48,078 nt of DNA from assembly GCA_017557345.1 (NCBI GenBank), contig JAFYZR010000060.1:1-48078 (forward strand). Reading direction: 5' to 3'. The stretch comes from Paludibacteraceae bacterium (GTDB lineage: Bacteria > Bacteroidota > Bacteroidia > Bacteroidales > Paludibacteraceae). The position numbers and the translations under genes are program-made. The notes beneath the pieces were generated by a model, which worked only from the letters and a program-made list of their open reading frames with translations, made no database searches and had not been told where the DNA came from. Within the stretch, counting starts at the first letter, position 1. Each line of letters begins with the position of its first letter. Positions 16,483 through 25,588 of the stretch are shown piece after piece.

Positions 16483-17988
16483 ATGAAGAAACTGATAACT
16501 CTTGTTTTGGCCGTCTTGTTGGTTCTGCCGTTAGCTGCGAAAAAAGAACCTAAACCGCAGGAAGTAGACTCGCTGGGAAGGAAGATTAAAACGGGATGGA
16601 ATTTCGGTATTTTGCCTTCCGTGGCGTATGATGCAGACTATGGTTTTCAAGGTGGTTTGTTGACGAATGTCTATTTCTATGGCGATGGAAGCCAATATCC
16701 GGAATACATTCATTCGCTTTATTTTGAAGCGGCTTATACCACCAAGCATCATGGTATTTTCCGTTTTAATTATGATTCCAAATATCTCATCCCGGGTTAT
16801 CGCTTGACGCTGGATGCTACCTATCTTCCGGATGCCATGTGCGATTTCTATGGCTTTAACGGCTATGAGTCGAAATATAATTATGATTGGCACTTCTGGA
16901 AGAAAAAGACGGAAAAAATGAAGAACCCGGAAGAGTATGTTTCCCGTGTGTTCTATAAATATAAACGCGATTTGATTCGCGTGGCGGGAGATATTGAAGG
17001 CACGATTTATCAAGACCTCAAATGGAATGCCGGTTTGGGTGTACTTGGTTATATCATCGATGATTGTGACATTAATATGCTCAATGGCAAAAAGAATGTG
17101 TATGACCCATCTTTGCCTCACTATGCCCAGAAAGCGCTTGATCCTTCCGTTCAAGGCTTGTATGAGAAATATAAAACATGGGGATTGATTGGTGATGATG
17201 AAGAGCAAGGCGGTTGGCATCCTTATCTTCGCGGTGGTATCACCTACGATACGCGCGATAAGCGTCAAGGTCCGAACAAAGGTATTTATACAGACCTTTT
17301 CTTTACCTATTCAGCGGCCTTCAATGCCGCTTATGGCCAGCAGGCAGCAGCGGGATATAACCATTTGCAATTCAACTTCACTTTCCGTCATTATATACCG
17401 TGTTATTACGACAAGAATGGTATTAATCGTATCACTTTCGCATATCGTATAGGAACGCAAAATAACATCGCAGGACGTTCGCCATTCTACATGAATAACT
17501 ACCTGAATACACTCTTTATCCAGCGCGTTTATTACGAAGGATTAGGCGGAGGAAACTCAATTCGCGGTATGATGGCAAACCGTATTTTGGCGAATGGTTT
17601 CGCTTTTGCGAACGTAGAATTCCGTTTCCGTGTTGTAGAGTTTGATATCAAACACCAGCATTTCTATATCGGCTTAAATCCTTTCTTCGATATGGGTATC
17701 ATTACGCAGCCATATAAATTGGATGAACTAGTGGAGATGCATACCGGCGGAGAATATCATAGTCTGAAGGATATTATGGCCGCCAAGACACCGGAGGATA
17801 AATACGAAGACTATTTCGACACGACAAAGGATATGAATGTTTATATGCCGCATATGTGTGCCGGTCTTGGACTCAAAGTAGGTATGAACGAGAACTTTGT
17901 TCTTTCCGCTGATTGGGGAATGCCGATTAATAAACAAGATAATGCCAAGTGGGCTAATTTTTATGTGAAGATGGGTTACCTCTTCTAA
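16483..17988 (+). CDS. Omp85/BamA-TamA-like outer-membrane barrel without POTRA domains
   Basis: A 501-residue protein: signal peptide MKKLITLVLAVLLVLPLAA, then a beta-barrel of the bacterial surface antigen type (PF01103-like). Features are GWNFGILPSVAYDADYGFQGG, PYLRGGITYDTRDKRQGPNKG, and the lid-loop motif GGGNSIRGMMANRIL with RGM in place of the usual RGY. The last strand ends FYVKMGYLF with a terminal aromatic. There is no room for POTRA repeats, so it is a short barrel-only relative, common in Bacteroidetes. It may insert or export lipid or protein, but the function is unproven. It lies between DUF819 and DUF4832 genes with gaps of 22 and 16 nt. Confidence 0.8.
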   Translation: MKKLITLVLAVLLVLPLAAKKEPKPQEVDSLGRKIKTGWNFGILPSVAYDADYGFQGGLLTNVYFYGDGSQYPEYIHSLYFEAAYTTKHHGIFRFNYDSKYLIPGYRLTLDATYLPDAMCDFYGFNGYESKYNYDWHFWKKKTEKMKNPEEYVSRVFYKYKRDLIRVAGDIEGTIYQDLKWNAGLGVLGYIIDDCDINMLNGKKNVYDPSLPHYAQKALDPSVQGLYEKYKTWGLIGDDEEQGGWHPYLRGGITYDTRDKRQGPNKGIYTDLFFTYSAAFNAAYGQQAAAGYNHLQFNFTFRHYIPCYYDKNGINRITFAYRIGTQNNIAGRSPFYMNNYLNTLFIQRVYYEGLGGGNSIRGMMANRILANGFAFANVEFRFRVVEFDIKHQHFYIGLNPFFDMGIITQPYKLDELVEMHTGGEYHSLKDIMAAKTPEDKYEDYFDTTKDMNVYMPHMCAGLGLKVGMNENFVLSADWGMPINKQDNAKWANFYVKMGYLF

Positions 17989-18004
17989 TTCAAAATTTAC
18001 AGAT

Positions 18005-19543
18005 ATGAAAAATATAACCACAAAATTTCTTTGTTTGGCAACGCTGTTAGTTGCAACCATGTGGACTGCTAATGCGGTAGTTGTGACCTATACGCCGGAC
18101 AATACAACGGTCTTCAAGAATCCGGAACGCGGATTTACAGAGGAATGCAGTTACGGGGTAAGTAAAACTCACCCGAACGTAGTGAAAGGTAACGTGGACG
18201 AAAAATGGGGCCAGAAAGAAAACATGACACTGATGGTGGTACTATATAACTTCCGGTGTTACAAAGATCAGGATATTGATGAAGAAGTGCTTGCCGGGTT
18301 TGATGAAGATATGCAGGAGTTGCGTGATCATGGCCTGAAATGTGTGTTACGTTTTGCTTATACAGAAAATGAGAATGACAATGTAGATGCTAAACCGGAA
18401 TGGGCGCAACGTCATATGGAGCAGCTCCAACCGCATCTGGCGAAGAATACCGATGTGATTTATGTCCTAGAAGCTGGTTTTGTTGGCGTATGGGGCGAAT
18501 GGTATTATTCTGCCAATTATGGCAATGAAACGCAACATATGAATAAAAACAGACGTTTCATCATTGATAAACTTTTTGCCAATGTGCCATCTGAACTCTT
18601 TATTCTTTTCCGCTACCCGATGATAAAAACGGAGTATTTGAATGATGAGGAACCGCTTACGGCAGAAGAAGGTTTCAGCGGAACAGTCAAAGCCCGCATG
18701 GGTTGCCATAACGATGCTTTCCTTAATAACTATGGCAATCATGGCACTTATGCGAGCGATGATTTGAGTGACGATCCAAAAGTACGGGAATATATAGCTA
18801 AGGAAACGCTGTATGTACCCAATGGCGGAGAGACGAACGTAGAGTCTAACTCGTCTGCAGAGAAGGTCTATACGAAGGCTCCGGCAGAGATGAGTGAATA
18901 TCACTGGTCGTTCTGCGGCAAATCGTACGCGCAAGCCGTCACCAAACGTTGGCGTGAGAGTGGTATATTTGATGAACTGAATGCACACATGGGTTATCGG
19001 TTTATGATGATTAATGGCGAATTCAGCGATAAGGCAGCTCCTACGGGTAAGATGAATGTCACGGTTCGTTTGGTCAATGCCGGTTATGCACCGATATATA
19101 ACGAGCGTCCGGTATACTTGGTGCTGAAAGGCGATAACAAGACTTATTCCTTGCCTCTCAAAGCGGATCCAAGACGGTGGTTGCCGAATTATGCTTCCAG
19201 CGCAATCAACGAGCAAGTGACTATTCCTGCTGATATGCCTGAAGGCACTTATCATCTCTATTTGCATTTGCCAGATAAGCATGCGTCTATTGCAGCCGAT
19301 CCGCGTTATGCAGTGCGCTTGGCAGATGAGAATGTATGGGATGAGAAAACGGGTTGGAATGATTTAGGCGCTTCTGTTGTGATTTCGAAAGAGGTTCCAT
19401 TAGACCCGGGAGAACTGCCGGACGGAATAAATACGCCTACTTCTGAATCTTCCCAAAGAAGAGGAGAGAAGTTTATTAAGGAAGGACAACTTTATATTCG
19501 TGCAAACGGGAAAGTGTATGATGCGCAAGGAAAAGGAATATAA
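18005..19543 (+). CDS. Secreted DUF4874/DUF4832 protein with C-terminal sorting-like tail
   Basis: A 512-residue protein: signal peptide to about residue 24, then a TIM-barrel-like DUF4874 domain beginning FKNPERGFTEEC and containing LEAGFVGVWGEWYYS. A DUF4832 domain follows (HWSFCGKSYAQAVTKRW, YRFMMINGEFSD) with a beta-sandwich end. These domains occur together in glycan-associated loci and are suspected glycoside-acting proteins; the activity is unknown to me. The last about 35 residues contain GEKFIKEGQLYIRANGKVYD, nearly the same as the tail of the metallophosphoesterase at 34449. The tail ends abruptly at KGI, where the HAD gene overlaps by 26 nt. Confidence 0.8.
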   Translation: MKNITTKFLCLATLLVATMWTANAVVVTYTPDNTTVFKNPERGFTEECSYGVSKTHPNVVKGNVDEKWGQKENMTLMVVLYNFRCYKDQDIDEEVLAGFDEDMQELRDHGLKCVLRFAYTENENDNVDAKPEWAQRHMEQLQPHLAKNTDVIYVLEAGFVGVWGEWYYSANYGNETQHMNKNRRFIIDKLFANVPSELFILFRYPMIKTEYLNDEEPLTAEEGFSGTVKARMGCHNDAFLNNYGNHGTYASDDLSDDPKVREYIAKETLYVPNGGETNVESNSSAEKVYTKAPAEMSEYHWSFCGKSYAQAVTKRWRESGIFDELNAHMGYRFMMINGEFSDKAAPTGKMNVTVRLVNAGYAPIYNERPVYLVLKGDNKTYSLPLKADPRRWLPNYASSAINEQVTIPADMPEGTYHLYLHLPDKHASIAADPRYAVRLADENVWDEKTGWNDLGASVVISKEVPLDPGELPDGINTPTSESSQRRGEKFIKEGQLYIRANGKVYDAQGKGI

Positions 19544-20162
19544 TACCATCGTTTTTGATTTGGGTGGGGTGATCATCAACCTGAATGTGCCGCGATGTGT
19601 GGGTCATTTCAAGCAGTTGATGGGCGAAGAGAATGTGCGCAATATCCTTGGCATCGACGATGAAGGAGAAGGCGTTGTGGCCGTAAGTGCCGCTACGAAA
19701 CAGTTGATGCATGATTATGAATACGGTCAAATCAGTACGGATGATTTTTTGCGTGCCGTTTGTTCTTATTGCCATCCGGGCACTACAATCGAGCAAGTCC
19801 GTGCGGCATGGCTGAGTATGTTGGATGAATTACCGCAAGAGCGCTTGGATTATATTGTGTCTTTACGTAAGGCGGGATATAGAACGGTGTTGCTCTCCAA
19901 TTCCAATGAATTGCACTGGAATCCTATTTATGAGCAATACTATCTGGAACGCTATTTTGACCGTATTTTTGCCTCACATCAGTTGCATATGGCTAAGCCG
20001 AACAAGGAAATTTTTGACTATGTTGTTCGCGAAGCGGATATTGATTCGGAACATACCATTTATGTGGATGATTTGGAGAAAAACCGTAAGGCAGGAGAGC
20101 AATTCGCAGGCTGGAAGACGGTGGCTTCCATCGAAGAGTTGAAGCAAATTTGTAATTTGTGA
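19518..20162 (+). CDS. HAD-superfamily hydrolase, subfamily IA (YihX-like)
   Basis: A cytoplasmic phosphatase-like protein of 214 residues. HAD motif I is VFDLGGVI, motif II LLSNSNE, motif III lysine in MAKPNKEIF, and motif IV YVDDLEKN. The GG in place of the second Asp of motif I is common in the YihX-like group, which acts on sugar phosphates such as alpha-glucose 1-phosphate. Two adjacent ATGs (19518, 19521) lie inside the end of the DUF4832 gene, so translation is coupled. Placed before an anomeric-kinase-like gene, it may act on a sugar phosphate of the same pathway. Confidence 0.86.
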   Translation: MMRKEKEYNTIVFDLGGVIINLNVPRCVGHFKQLMGEENVRNILGIDDEGEGVVAVSAATKQLMHDYEYGQISTDDFLRAVCSYCHPGTTIEQVRAAWLSMLDELPQERLDYIVSLRKAGYRTVLLSNSNELHWNPIYEQYYLERYFDRIFASHQLHMAKPNKEIFDYVVREADIDSEHTIYVDDLEKNRKAGEQFAGWKTVASIEELKQICNL

Positions 20163-20178
20163 TTAAAGATTATATACC

Positions 20179-21255
20179 ATGAATGAGATTCTAAAACATT
20201 TTGCCATTTGGAATGAAGTGGAAGAACCACAACCGCTACGCATCGGCTTTATCAACGATTCCTTTGTCGTTCCAGCGAAGCGTGTTGGCGAAACTTCGTA
20301 TTGTTTGCAACGCATTAACCATCGTATTTTCAAGGATGTGGAGGGTTTGATGCGTAATATTGAGATTGTTACCTCTCACATTCGTGAAAAACTGTTAATT
20401 GCCAGAGAGGAGAATATCGAACGCAAAGTGCTGCATCTAATTCCGACCAAAGAAGGTAAGACATTCTATAGGACTCCTGAAGGCGAATATTGGCGTTTGT
20501 ACGTGCTTGTAGAGCCGGCAACATCGCAGGAGAAAGTAACGCCTATGTCTGCTCAGTTAACGGGTGAAGCGTTCGGCCGTTTCCAGAGTCAATTGGCTGA
20601 CCTGCCGTTTAATGCCTTATGCGAGTCGATTCCGAATTTCCATAACATGGAGTTTCGCCTGCAAGAATTAGATGAAGCATTGGAAGCCGACGCGGCAGGC
20701 AGAAAAGCAGCATGTACGGATATCATCGAGGCTATCAATAAGCGTCGAGATGAGATGTGTTTGGCGGAGAGGTTGTTTAGAGAAGGTAAACTGCATAAGC
20801 ATATCAACCATTGCGATACGAAAGTGAACAATGTGCTGTTCGACGAAAAGGGGCGACCTATTTGTATTGTCGATCTGGATACCGTAATGCCGGGATTCGT
20901 ATTCAGCGACTTCGGCGATTTCATGCGTACTGCAGCCAATACGGGGCTGGAAGATGATCCGAATTTGGATAACATCCATGTAGACTTGGAGATTTATGAG
21001 GCATATACAAAAGGTTATCTGAAGAAGGCTACATTCCTGACAGACTTGGAGAAAGAATTATTGCCATATGGTTGTCGATTGCTGAGTTATATGCAGACCG
21101 TGCGGTTCTTTACCGATTGGTTGAACGGAGACACATACTATAAGATTGCGTATCCGGAGCATAACCTCGTTCGTACACGCGCTCAATTGAGACTCGTGGA
21201 AGAGCAAGAGAAAGTGGCAGATGAGATGGCGAAGATTATTAAAAAACTATCGTAA
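20179..21255 (+). CDS. APH-fold sugar kinase, N-acetylhexosamine 1-kinase (NahK)-like
   Basis: A 358-residue protein of the aminoglycoside/choline phosphotransferase fold (PF01636). It resembles NahK-type kinases that phosphorylate GalNAc/GlcNAc at C1: IGFINDSFVV near the N-terminus, LHKHINHCDTKVNNVLFD (Brenner-type catalytic loop with Asp) and CIVDLDTVMPGFVFSDFGDF (DFG-equivalent, metal binding). NahK works in the galacto-N-biose/lacto-N-biose salvage route. No GH112 phosphorylase or uridylyltransferase gene is visible here, so the substrate is inferred only. It is flanked by the HAD phosphatase gene (16-nt gap) and the CBM9-like gene (9-nt gap). Confidence 0.8.
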   Translation: MNEILKHFAIWNEVEEPQPLRIGFINDSFVVPAKRVGETSYCLQRINHRIFKDVEGLMRNIEIVTSHIREKLLIAREENIERKVLHLIPTKEGKTFYRTPEGEYWRLYVLVEPATSQEKVTPMSAQLTGEAFGRFQSQLADLPFNALCESIPNFHNMEFRLQELDEALEADAAGRKAACTDIIEAINKRRDEMCLAERLFREGKLHKHINHCDTKVNNVLFDEKGRPICIVDLDTVMPGFVFSDFGDFMRTAANTGLEDDPNLDNIHVDLEIYEAYTKGYLKKATFLTDLEKELLPYGCRLLSYMQTVRFFTDWLNGDTYYKIAYPEHNLVRTRAQLRLVEEQEKVADEMAKIIKKLS

Positions 21256-21264
21256 TCTAAAATC

Positions 21265-21834
21265 ATGAAATTATCAATCGATAAGGTCAATTGGCCGAAA
21301 GAGTGGCCGGAGAAGCCGGAAGTAAGCGTGGACGTAACCAACGACCATGAGAAATTATATCTCACTTTCCATGTCAAAGGTGAGCAATTACGTGCTATAA
21401 CGACAGAAGATCAAGGCCCTGTTTGGGAAGATTCATGCGTGGAGTTCTTCTGCCAAGTGCCTGGTGAAAAACACTATATGAATTTTGAAACGAATTGTAT
21501 TGGCGCTATGGTAGCTTCCCGCCGATTAGGCAGAGAAGAAGATGTGCAACCGTTAACGAAAGAAGAGATGGCGCTTATTCAACGGCATTGTACTTTTCCA
21601 CGCAAGGCAATAGAAGAACAGGATGGAATATTTGAGTGGAATGTAGCATTGACGATTCCGTTGAAGTTGATTTTTAGAGATAAAAGTCCGGTATTTCCGC
21701 AAAAATTACGTGTTAATTTCTATAAGTGCGCAGACATGACAAAGAAGCCACATTTTGTTAGTTGGCAGCCGATTACATTACCCAAACCGAACTTTCATTG
21801 TCCGGAATTTTTCGGAGAAATAGTGTTAAACTAA
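21265..21834 (+). CDS. Carbohydrate-binding family 9-like protein (no signal peptide)
   Basis: A 189-residue single-domain protein similar to the CBM9-like/DOMON-type domain of Bacteroidetes (PF06452 kind): VSVDVTNDHEKLYLTFHV, VWEDSCVEFFCQ, YMNFETNCIGAM and LRVNFYKCADMTKKPHFVSW. There is no signal sequence, so it is probably cytoplasmic, where a sugar-binding module is unexpected. It is last in the seven-gene unit. Its stop codon is one nucleotide from the stop of the convergent metallophosphoesterase gene, so no independent terminator fits between them. Confidence 0.78.
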   Translation: MKLSIDKVNWPKEWPEKPEVSVDVTNDHEKLYLTFHVKGEQLRAITTEDQGPVWEDSCVEFFCQVPGEKHYMNFETNCIGAMVASRRLGREEDVQPLTKEEMALIQRHCTFPRKAIEEQDGIFEWNVALTIPLKLIFRDKSPVFPQKLRVNFYKCADMTKKPHFVSWQPITLPKPNFHCPEFFGEIVLN

Positions 21835-21835
21835 C

Positions 21836-24800
21836 TTATTGAATCTGCGTCCGCTGACCTAAGACAGTATAGGTATTAGAATCGCGGTGGATGTATAGTT
21901 GGCCATTATGAAGGAATTTCTGCATATCAGGAGTTCCTTCTGTTATGTCTATATTCGTTTCTTCTTGAACGTTTTCTGATTTCCATTGCGCGCCGGAATC
22001 AGGAGCAGACCAGTTATTGCGGTCATCTGCAGCAAAAGCAGCATAGTAATAGATATGCCCCACTTGCGCCGATTCATCGATACAAGTCTCTGCCGTACCG
22101 CGATAAATCTCCGTGCCATCATCGGGAGTAGCAGGAAAAGCCTCATCTTTGCGCACAATGACTGTTCTCGCATAGTCTGGCGCAGGGTAGATGTCGCCAC
22201 TGAGATGGAGATCATCCAGATAGAATGTACCGCTAACTGCATTGCCGGTTGATACGCCGAAAGAGAGTCGTACCAGTCCTTCCAGTTGGTTCTTTTCGTC
22301 TGTATTGGCATACCACTCAAAAGATTGCAATGTCCGCAAATCGAGTGTGATATTTTGCCACTCTGCTTTGGACAGGTCTACACTTTCGGTATACCACCAA
22401 TCTTCGTGTCCTGCAGACATGTTTTTACACACAATACGCAAATCCGTGTTAGTCCCGTTTCCTTTGAGACGAAAGGAGAGAAACGGTGTTTGGCGCATAT
22501 CGGTAGCAGCATCGAAAACATAGTCCGCAGATGCGGTAGCCCATGCTGCAGTAATGCCATAGTCACATTTGAGTGCGCCATCTATGATGCTTATAGACAT
22601 AGTAGTTCCTTCTTCTTGGTCTGTCTGCATCTTTCCTACTCCATCACTGAAATCAGCAAGAAGGTTATCTAAGTGGATTAAATGCGTGGGATTGCGCCAA
22701 GTAAGATGGTATTTGCCGTCCTTTTTATATCCGTTCAGTTCAGATGGAGCAGGCGGCGGGGTAGTATCTTCTAACAGATTGACTACTGCTGTTTTGCTGC
22801 TGAAATAGGTGTTTCCTCCGGATGTGATGGTAGCATAGATATAATATTTGCCTTTGGGCATGATATTACGTGTATGCCACATATATTTCTCTGTCGTTTT
22901 TGGGAGGTTTGTGACGATAGGTGTCATACCATCAATGCTCGTAGCATTTGGTGTTTGCGAATAATAGAAAGAGACAGCGGCATCACCGGCAGGGTCAAAA
23001 GTGAACCACTGCAGGCGGATAGAGTCTTCCACATCCACTTCTTTGGAAGGAACGGTGAAATTGACGGATGGGTTGATGACTTCGCCGTCATGCAAGAAAT
23101 CGTAAGTATAGAATTGGTTGCCAACCGAGTCGTATGCCGTGAGTGAAATCTTCGATGCATCAGCAGCCATATCAAGGGTGGAGAAGCACGATATTCGTTT
23201 ATAGAACATCGAGTATTTATAGTCATTGAGTTGCTTCTGCTGGTCGTAGTTGGCGTCGCGTCCGCAACCCGGGCGCAGATAATGTACGCCATCTTTATAG
23301 AGATGCTCGAAAGAATGGTCGTCACCGGAAAGGGAGATAATACGTTTGTTGTACGGAGCGGCTGCATATTTCTCGAAGAGCGTACCCATCTGACGCGGTT
23401 CATCTGCCCACTGGCCGTGATAACCGGTGGTATGAACGCCTACGTGGTGGCAGATGATAATCCATGGTTGGGTACATGCACCGAGAATAGAATCCGTCCA
23501 GGCGTATTGTCTGCTACCCGGTAAAAATTCCGGAGCACTCTCTTCTCCGTTTATATCAATTACAACAACATCTGCATTGCCGTAAACGAAATGGAAATAG
23601 GCTTCTCCACGTGGGTCAATCGTGTCACCTTCTGCCGCTCCTTCGTGGGAGAACTGATGGAAATAATCGTAGAAGGATGACCATCTCACACCACGCGGGT
23701 CGCCTGTCTCATGGTTGCCGGCAGATGAGATAATCGGCACTTGACTGAGGAATTTCGCACCCGGAGTAAAGAAATAATTATTCCAGTTACGGTCATTACC
23801 TTTGCTGCTGACGAAATCACCGTTCATAAGAGAGAAATCGCAGTTGAGTCCACAGATAAAGTCCTGCATATTCGACCAGTTATTACGCGCATTGCCATGA
23901 ATATCACTGATGGTGAAAATACGATAGGCTGTGCCTGGTTCAGGTGCTGTCTTGGTGCTGGAGACTTTATCAAAGCGGCGTGTAGCACTAGCTCCCACAG
24001 TGAAGTAATAACGTGTATTGGGTTGCAGACCGGTCAGGGTAACAACATGTACATATCCTTCGTCCGCTACATTCCACCCGGAATTGGTTTGAATCTGTTG
24101 GTCCAAATTGTCAGGATCGGTGCCGTAATAAACGAGTGCATCAGTAGGCGCAGTCTCGTCGTTCATCTGCCAGATCACTTTTACGGAAGTGGTTGTTGGA
24201 GCCATAGAATACGGCTGTTTGTAAGGGATATATGGGTCGCTACTATTATCATGCGCTTCAGTAGAAACGCCCCATCTTGGATCTCCGAGATTGCTATCAT
24301 CAGTTCCTGCACCTACTGCTGGACTATTCTTATATAATTGAAAATTACCATTTTCTGCATCTACGAAATAGGGATTTCGATTGATGCAATTGGCTTGTAC
24401 GGCACTTGTTCCTAACTTAATAGGCGCGTTAAAACAGAGACTGTTTTCTATTTTTGAGTTGGCGCCATAAAGGGCATAACTGACCGCTCCGGAAATCTCT
24501 GTGGGGTTCATAAAGATGCAATTAGTCACATGTGCTCCATCTATATTCGCGAGATAGACACCGCGCGTATCCCCGCTATTATAAAAGGTGCAATGATCCA
24601 CCTCTAATGAACCTTGTAATGGTAAAGCGTTGTCCTCATCGCCTGAATGCAGATAAATCATACGACCAGTTCCATTTCCTTCGCCCTCAAAAGTAGAGTT
24701 TTTTACAAGTAGACTCTTTAATTGTTGGGGCGTTTTTGTAGCAGCAATAGCGCGGGAAGCAATAACATTATCTGTTCCTACATTTTGTCTTTCGGGCATT

Positions 24801-25246
24801 TTGAAATGACAGTTTTCTACCGTCAGTTTGTCGATATAAGGGCTTTCTTGATCTGTGTTATAAGCACGAATGAAATAGGAAGGGCAACCGCTTAATTCGC
24901 AATCTTTAACCGTTACATTGTAAACAGTCTCTCCAGGAATCATACGTACGACTTCTGCCGTACTATTGACCTCTACCCCTTCCAAAGTAAAATCTGCTTT
25001 GACTTCAAAGCGGCTGGACATAGAAATAACCGGATGTTTTCCTTCAGCGGCTTTGATAGTCAAAGCCACGGTTGGCTTGACGTGCGATGACTCTGTGTAT
25101 TCTCCATCAAGAACCAGTATGTCTCCGGCAGAGGCATTCTGGACAGCTGTTTTGATGGTACCGGAACCCGCAGTTACATTGATAGTAGCTGCATTAACAA
25201 TGGATGCACATAGGCAGAAGCCAAAGAAAGAGATAATTTTTTTCAT
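21836..25246 (-). CDS. Secreted multidomain protein: beta-helix, Fn3, metallophosphoesterase, carbohydrate-binding-like domain, sorting-like tail
   Basis: 1136 residues. Signal peptide MKKIISFFGFCLCASIVNA; a right-handed beta-helix of the DUF4957/pectate-lyase-like type (about 20-330); a purple-acid-phosphatase-type Fn3 domain (about 345-430). The metallophosphoesterase domain (about 440-710) keeps its metal ligands: ISDIHGN, NGDFV, SAGNHETGD, IICHHVG and GDDHSFEH. An Fn3-like segment follows, then a galactose-binding-like module (FSDGVGKMQTDQ to GTFYLDDLHLSG), another Fn3, and the tail KFLHNGQLYIHRD. The substrate is unknown. It diverges from the aga-like operon across a shared 342-nt control region, which implies co-regulation, and is related in design to the three MPE genes at 30311-37715. 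Confidence 0.85.
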   Translation of the reverse strand: MKKIISFFGFCLCASIVNAATINVTAGSGTIKTAVQNASAGDILVLDGEYTESSHVKPTVALTIKAAEGKHPVISMSSRFEVKADFTLEGVEVNSTAEVVRMIPGETVYNVTVKDCELSGCPSYFIRAYNTDQESPYIDKLTVENCHFKMPERQNVGTDNVIASRAIAATKTPQQLKSLLVKNSTFEGEGNGTGRMIYLHSGDEDNALPLQGSLEVDHCTFYNSGDTRGVYLANIDGAHVTNCIFMNPTEISGAVSYALYGANSKIENSLCFNAPIKLGTSAVQANCINRNPYFVDAENGNFQLYKNSPAVGAGTDDSNLGDPRWGVSTEAHDNSSDPYIPYKQPYSMAPTTTSVKVIWQMNDETAPTDALVYYGTDPDNLDQQIQTNSGWNVADEGYVHVVTLTGLQPNTRYYFTVGASATRRFDKVSSTKTAPEPGTAYRIFTISDIHGNARNNWSNMQDFICGLNCDFSLMNGDFVSSKGNDRNWNNYFFTPGAKFLSQVPIISSAGNHETGDPRGVRWSSFYDYFHQFSHEGAAEGDTIDPRGEAYFHFVYGNADVVVIDINGEESAPEFLPGSRQYAWTDSILGACTQPWIIICHHVGVHTTGYHGQWADEPRQMGTLFEKYAAAPYNKRIISLSGDDHSFEHLYKDGVHYLRPGCGRDANYDQQKQLNDYKYSMFYKRISCFSTLDMAADASKISLTAYDSVGNQFYTYDFLHDGEVINPSVNFTVPSKEVDVEDSIRLQWFTFDPAGDAAVSFYYSQTPNATSIDGMTPIVTNLPKTTEKYMWHTRNIMPKGKYYIYATITSGGNTYFSSKTAVVNLLEDTTPPPAPSELNGYKKDGKYHLTWRNPTHLIHLDNLLADFSDGVGKMQTDQEEGTTMSISIIDGALKCDYGITAAWATASADYVFDAATDMRQTPFLSFRLKGNGTNTDLRIVCKNMSAGHEDWWYTESVDLSKAEWQNITLDLRTLQSFEWYANTDEKNQLEGLVRLSFGVSTGNAVSGTFYLDDLHLSGDIYPAPDYARTVIVRKDEAFPATPDDGTEIYRGTAETCIDESAQVGHIYYYAAFAADDRNNWSAPDSGAQWKSENVQEETNIDITEGTPDMQKFLHNGQLYIHRDSNTYTVLGQRTQIQ

Positions 25247-25280
25247 GATATTTTGTTTTTGGGATTACCGTTTCCGACGA

Positions 25281-25312
25281 CAAAATTACTGCCTTTTTTT
25301 CATATACGCAAA
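25281..25312 (-). promoter_or_regulatory. Promoter of the minus-strand metallophosphoesterase gene
   Basis: Minus strand: TTTG 25312-25309, 20-nt spacer starting CGTATATG, TAATTTTG 25288-25281; leader about 42 nt. Confidence 0.75.
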
Positions 25313-25360
25313 TAAATATTTAATTTTTTTCATTTCACTACTTTCAAAGCACTTGTTTTT

Positions 25361-25387
25361 CGAAATGTTACGAAAATAAAAACGAAA
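25361..25387 (+). promoter_or_regulatory. Candidate DeoR-family operator, CGAAA direct repeats
   Basis: CGAAA at 25361, 25371 and 25383 (10-12 nt apart), with more copies at 25417, 25430, 25512 and 25542. DeoR-family proteins commonly bind direct repeats of this sort about one helical turn apart. The same kind of pairs lie around the DeoR gene's own promoter at 41640-41702. The copies lie between the two divergent promoters of this 342-nt gap; no gene was seen in the gap. Confidence 0.55.
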
Positions 25388-25412
25388 CATATAAATGTCT
25401 CATATTGAGTAT

Positions 25413-25492
25413 GTTACGAAATATTGTTTCGAAAATATGCTATAAAGCATAGTGGATTATGACGAATAATTCGGAAAATTATGTTAATTTTG
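25413..25492 (+). promoter_or_regulatory. 80-bp promoter module of the aga-like operon
   Basis: Contains GTTACGAAAT, the inverted repeat TATGCT-ATAA-AGCATA (25436-25451), AATAATTCGGAAAA, and -7 box TAATTTTG (25485-25492). An equivalent module with the same spacing is at 41740-41819. No good -33 TTTG is present, which suggests activator dependence. The leader to the agaS ATG is about 90 nt. Confidence 0.72.
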
Positions 25493-25588
25493 CGTCGCAA
25501 AATGATTATTACGAAACCATTTGGAAACACCAAAATATCATCGAAACATCAAAAATTTTATATAACAATCTAAATACCTGTTTGTTTT

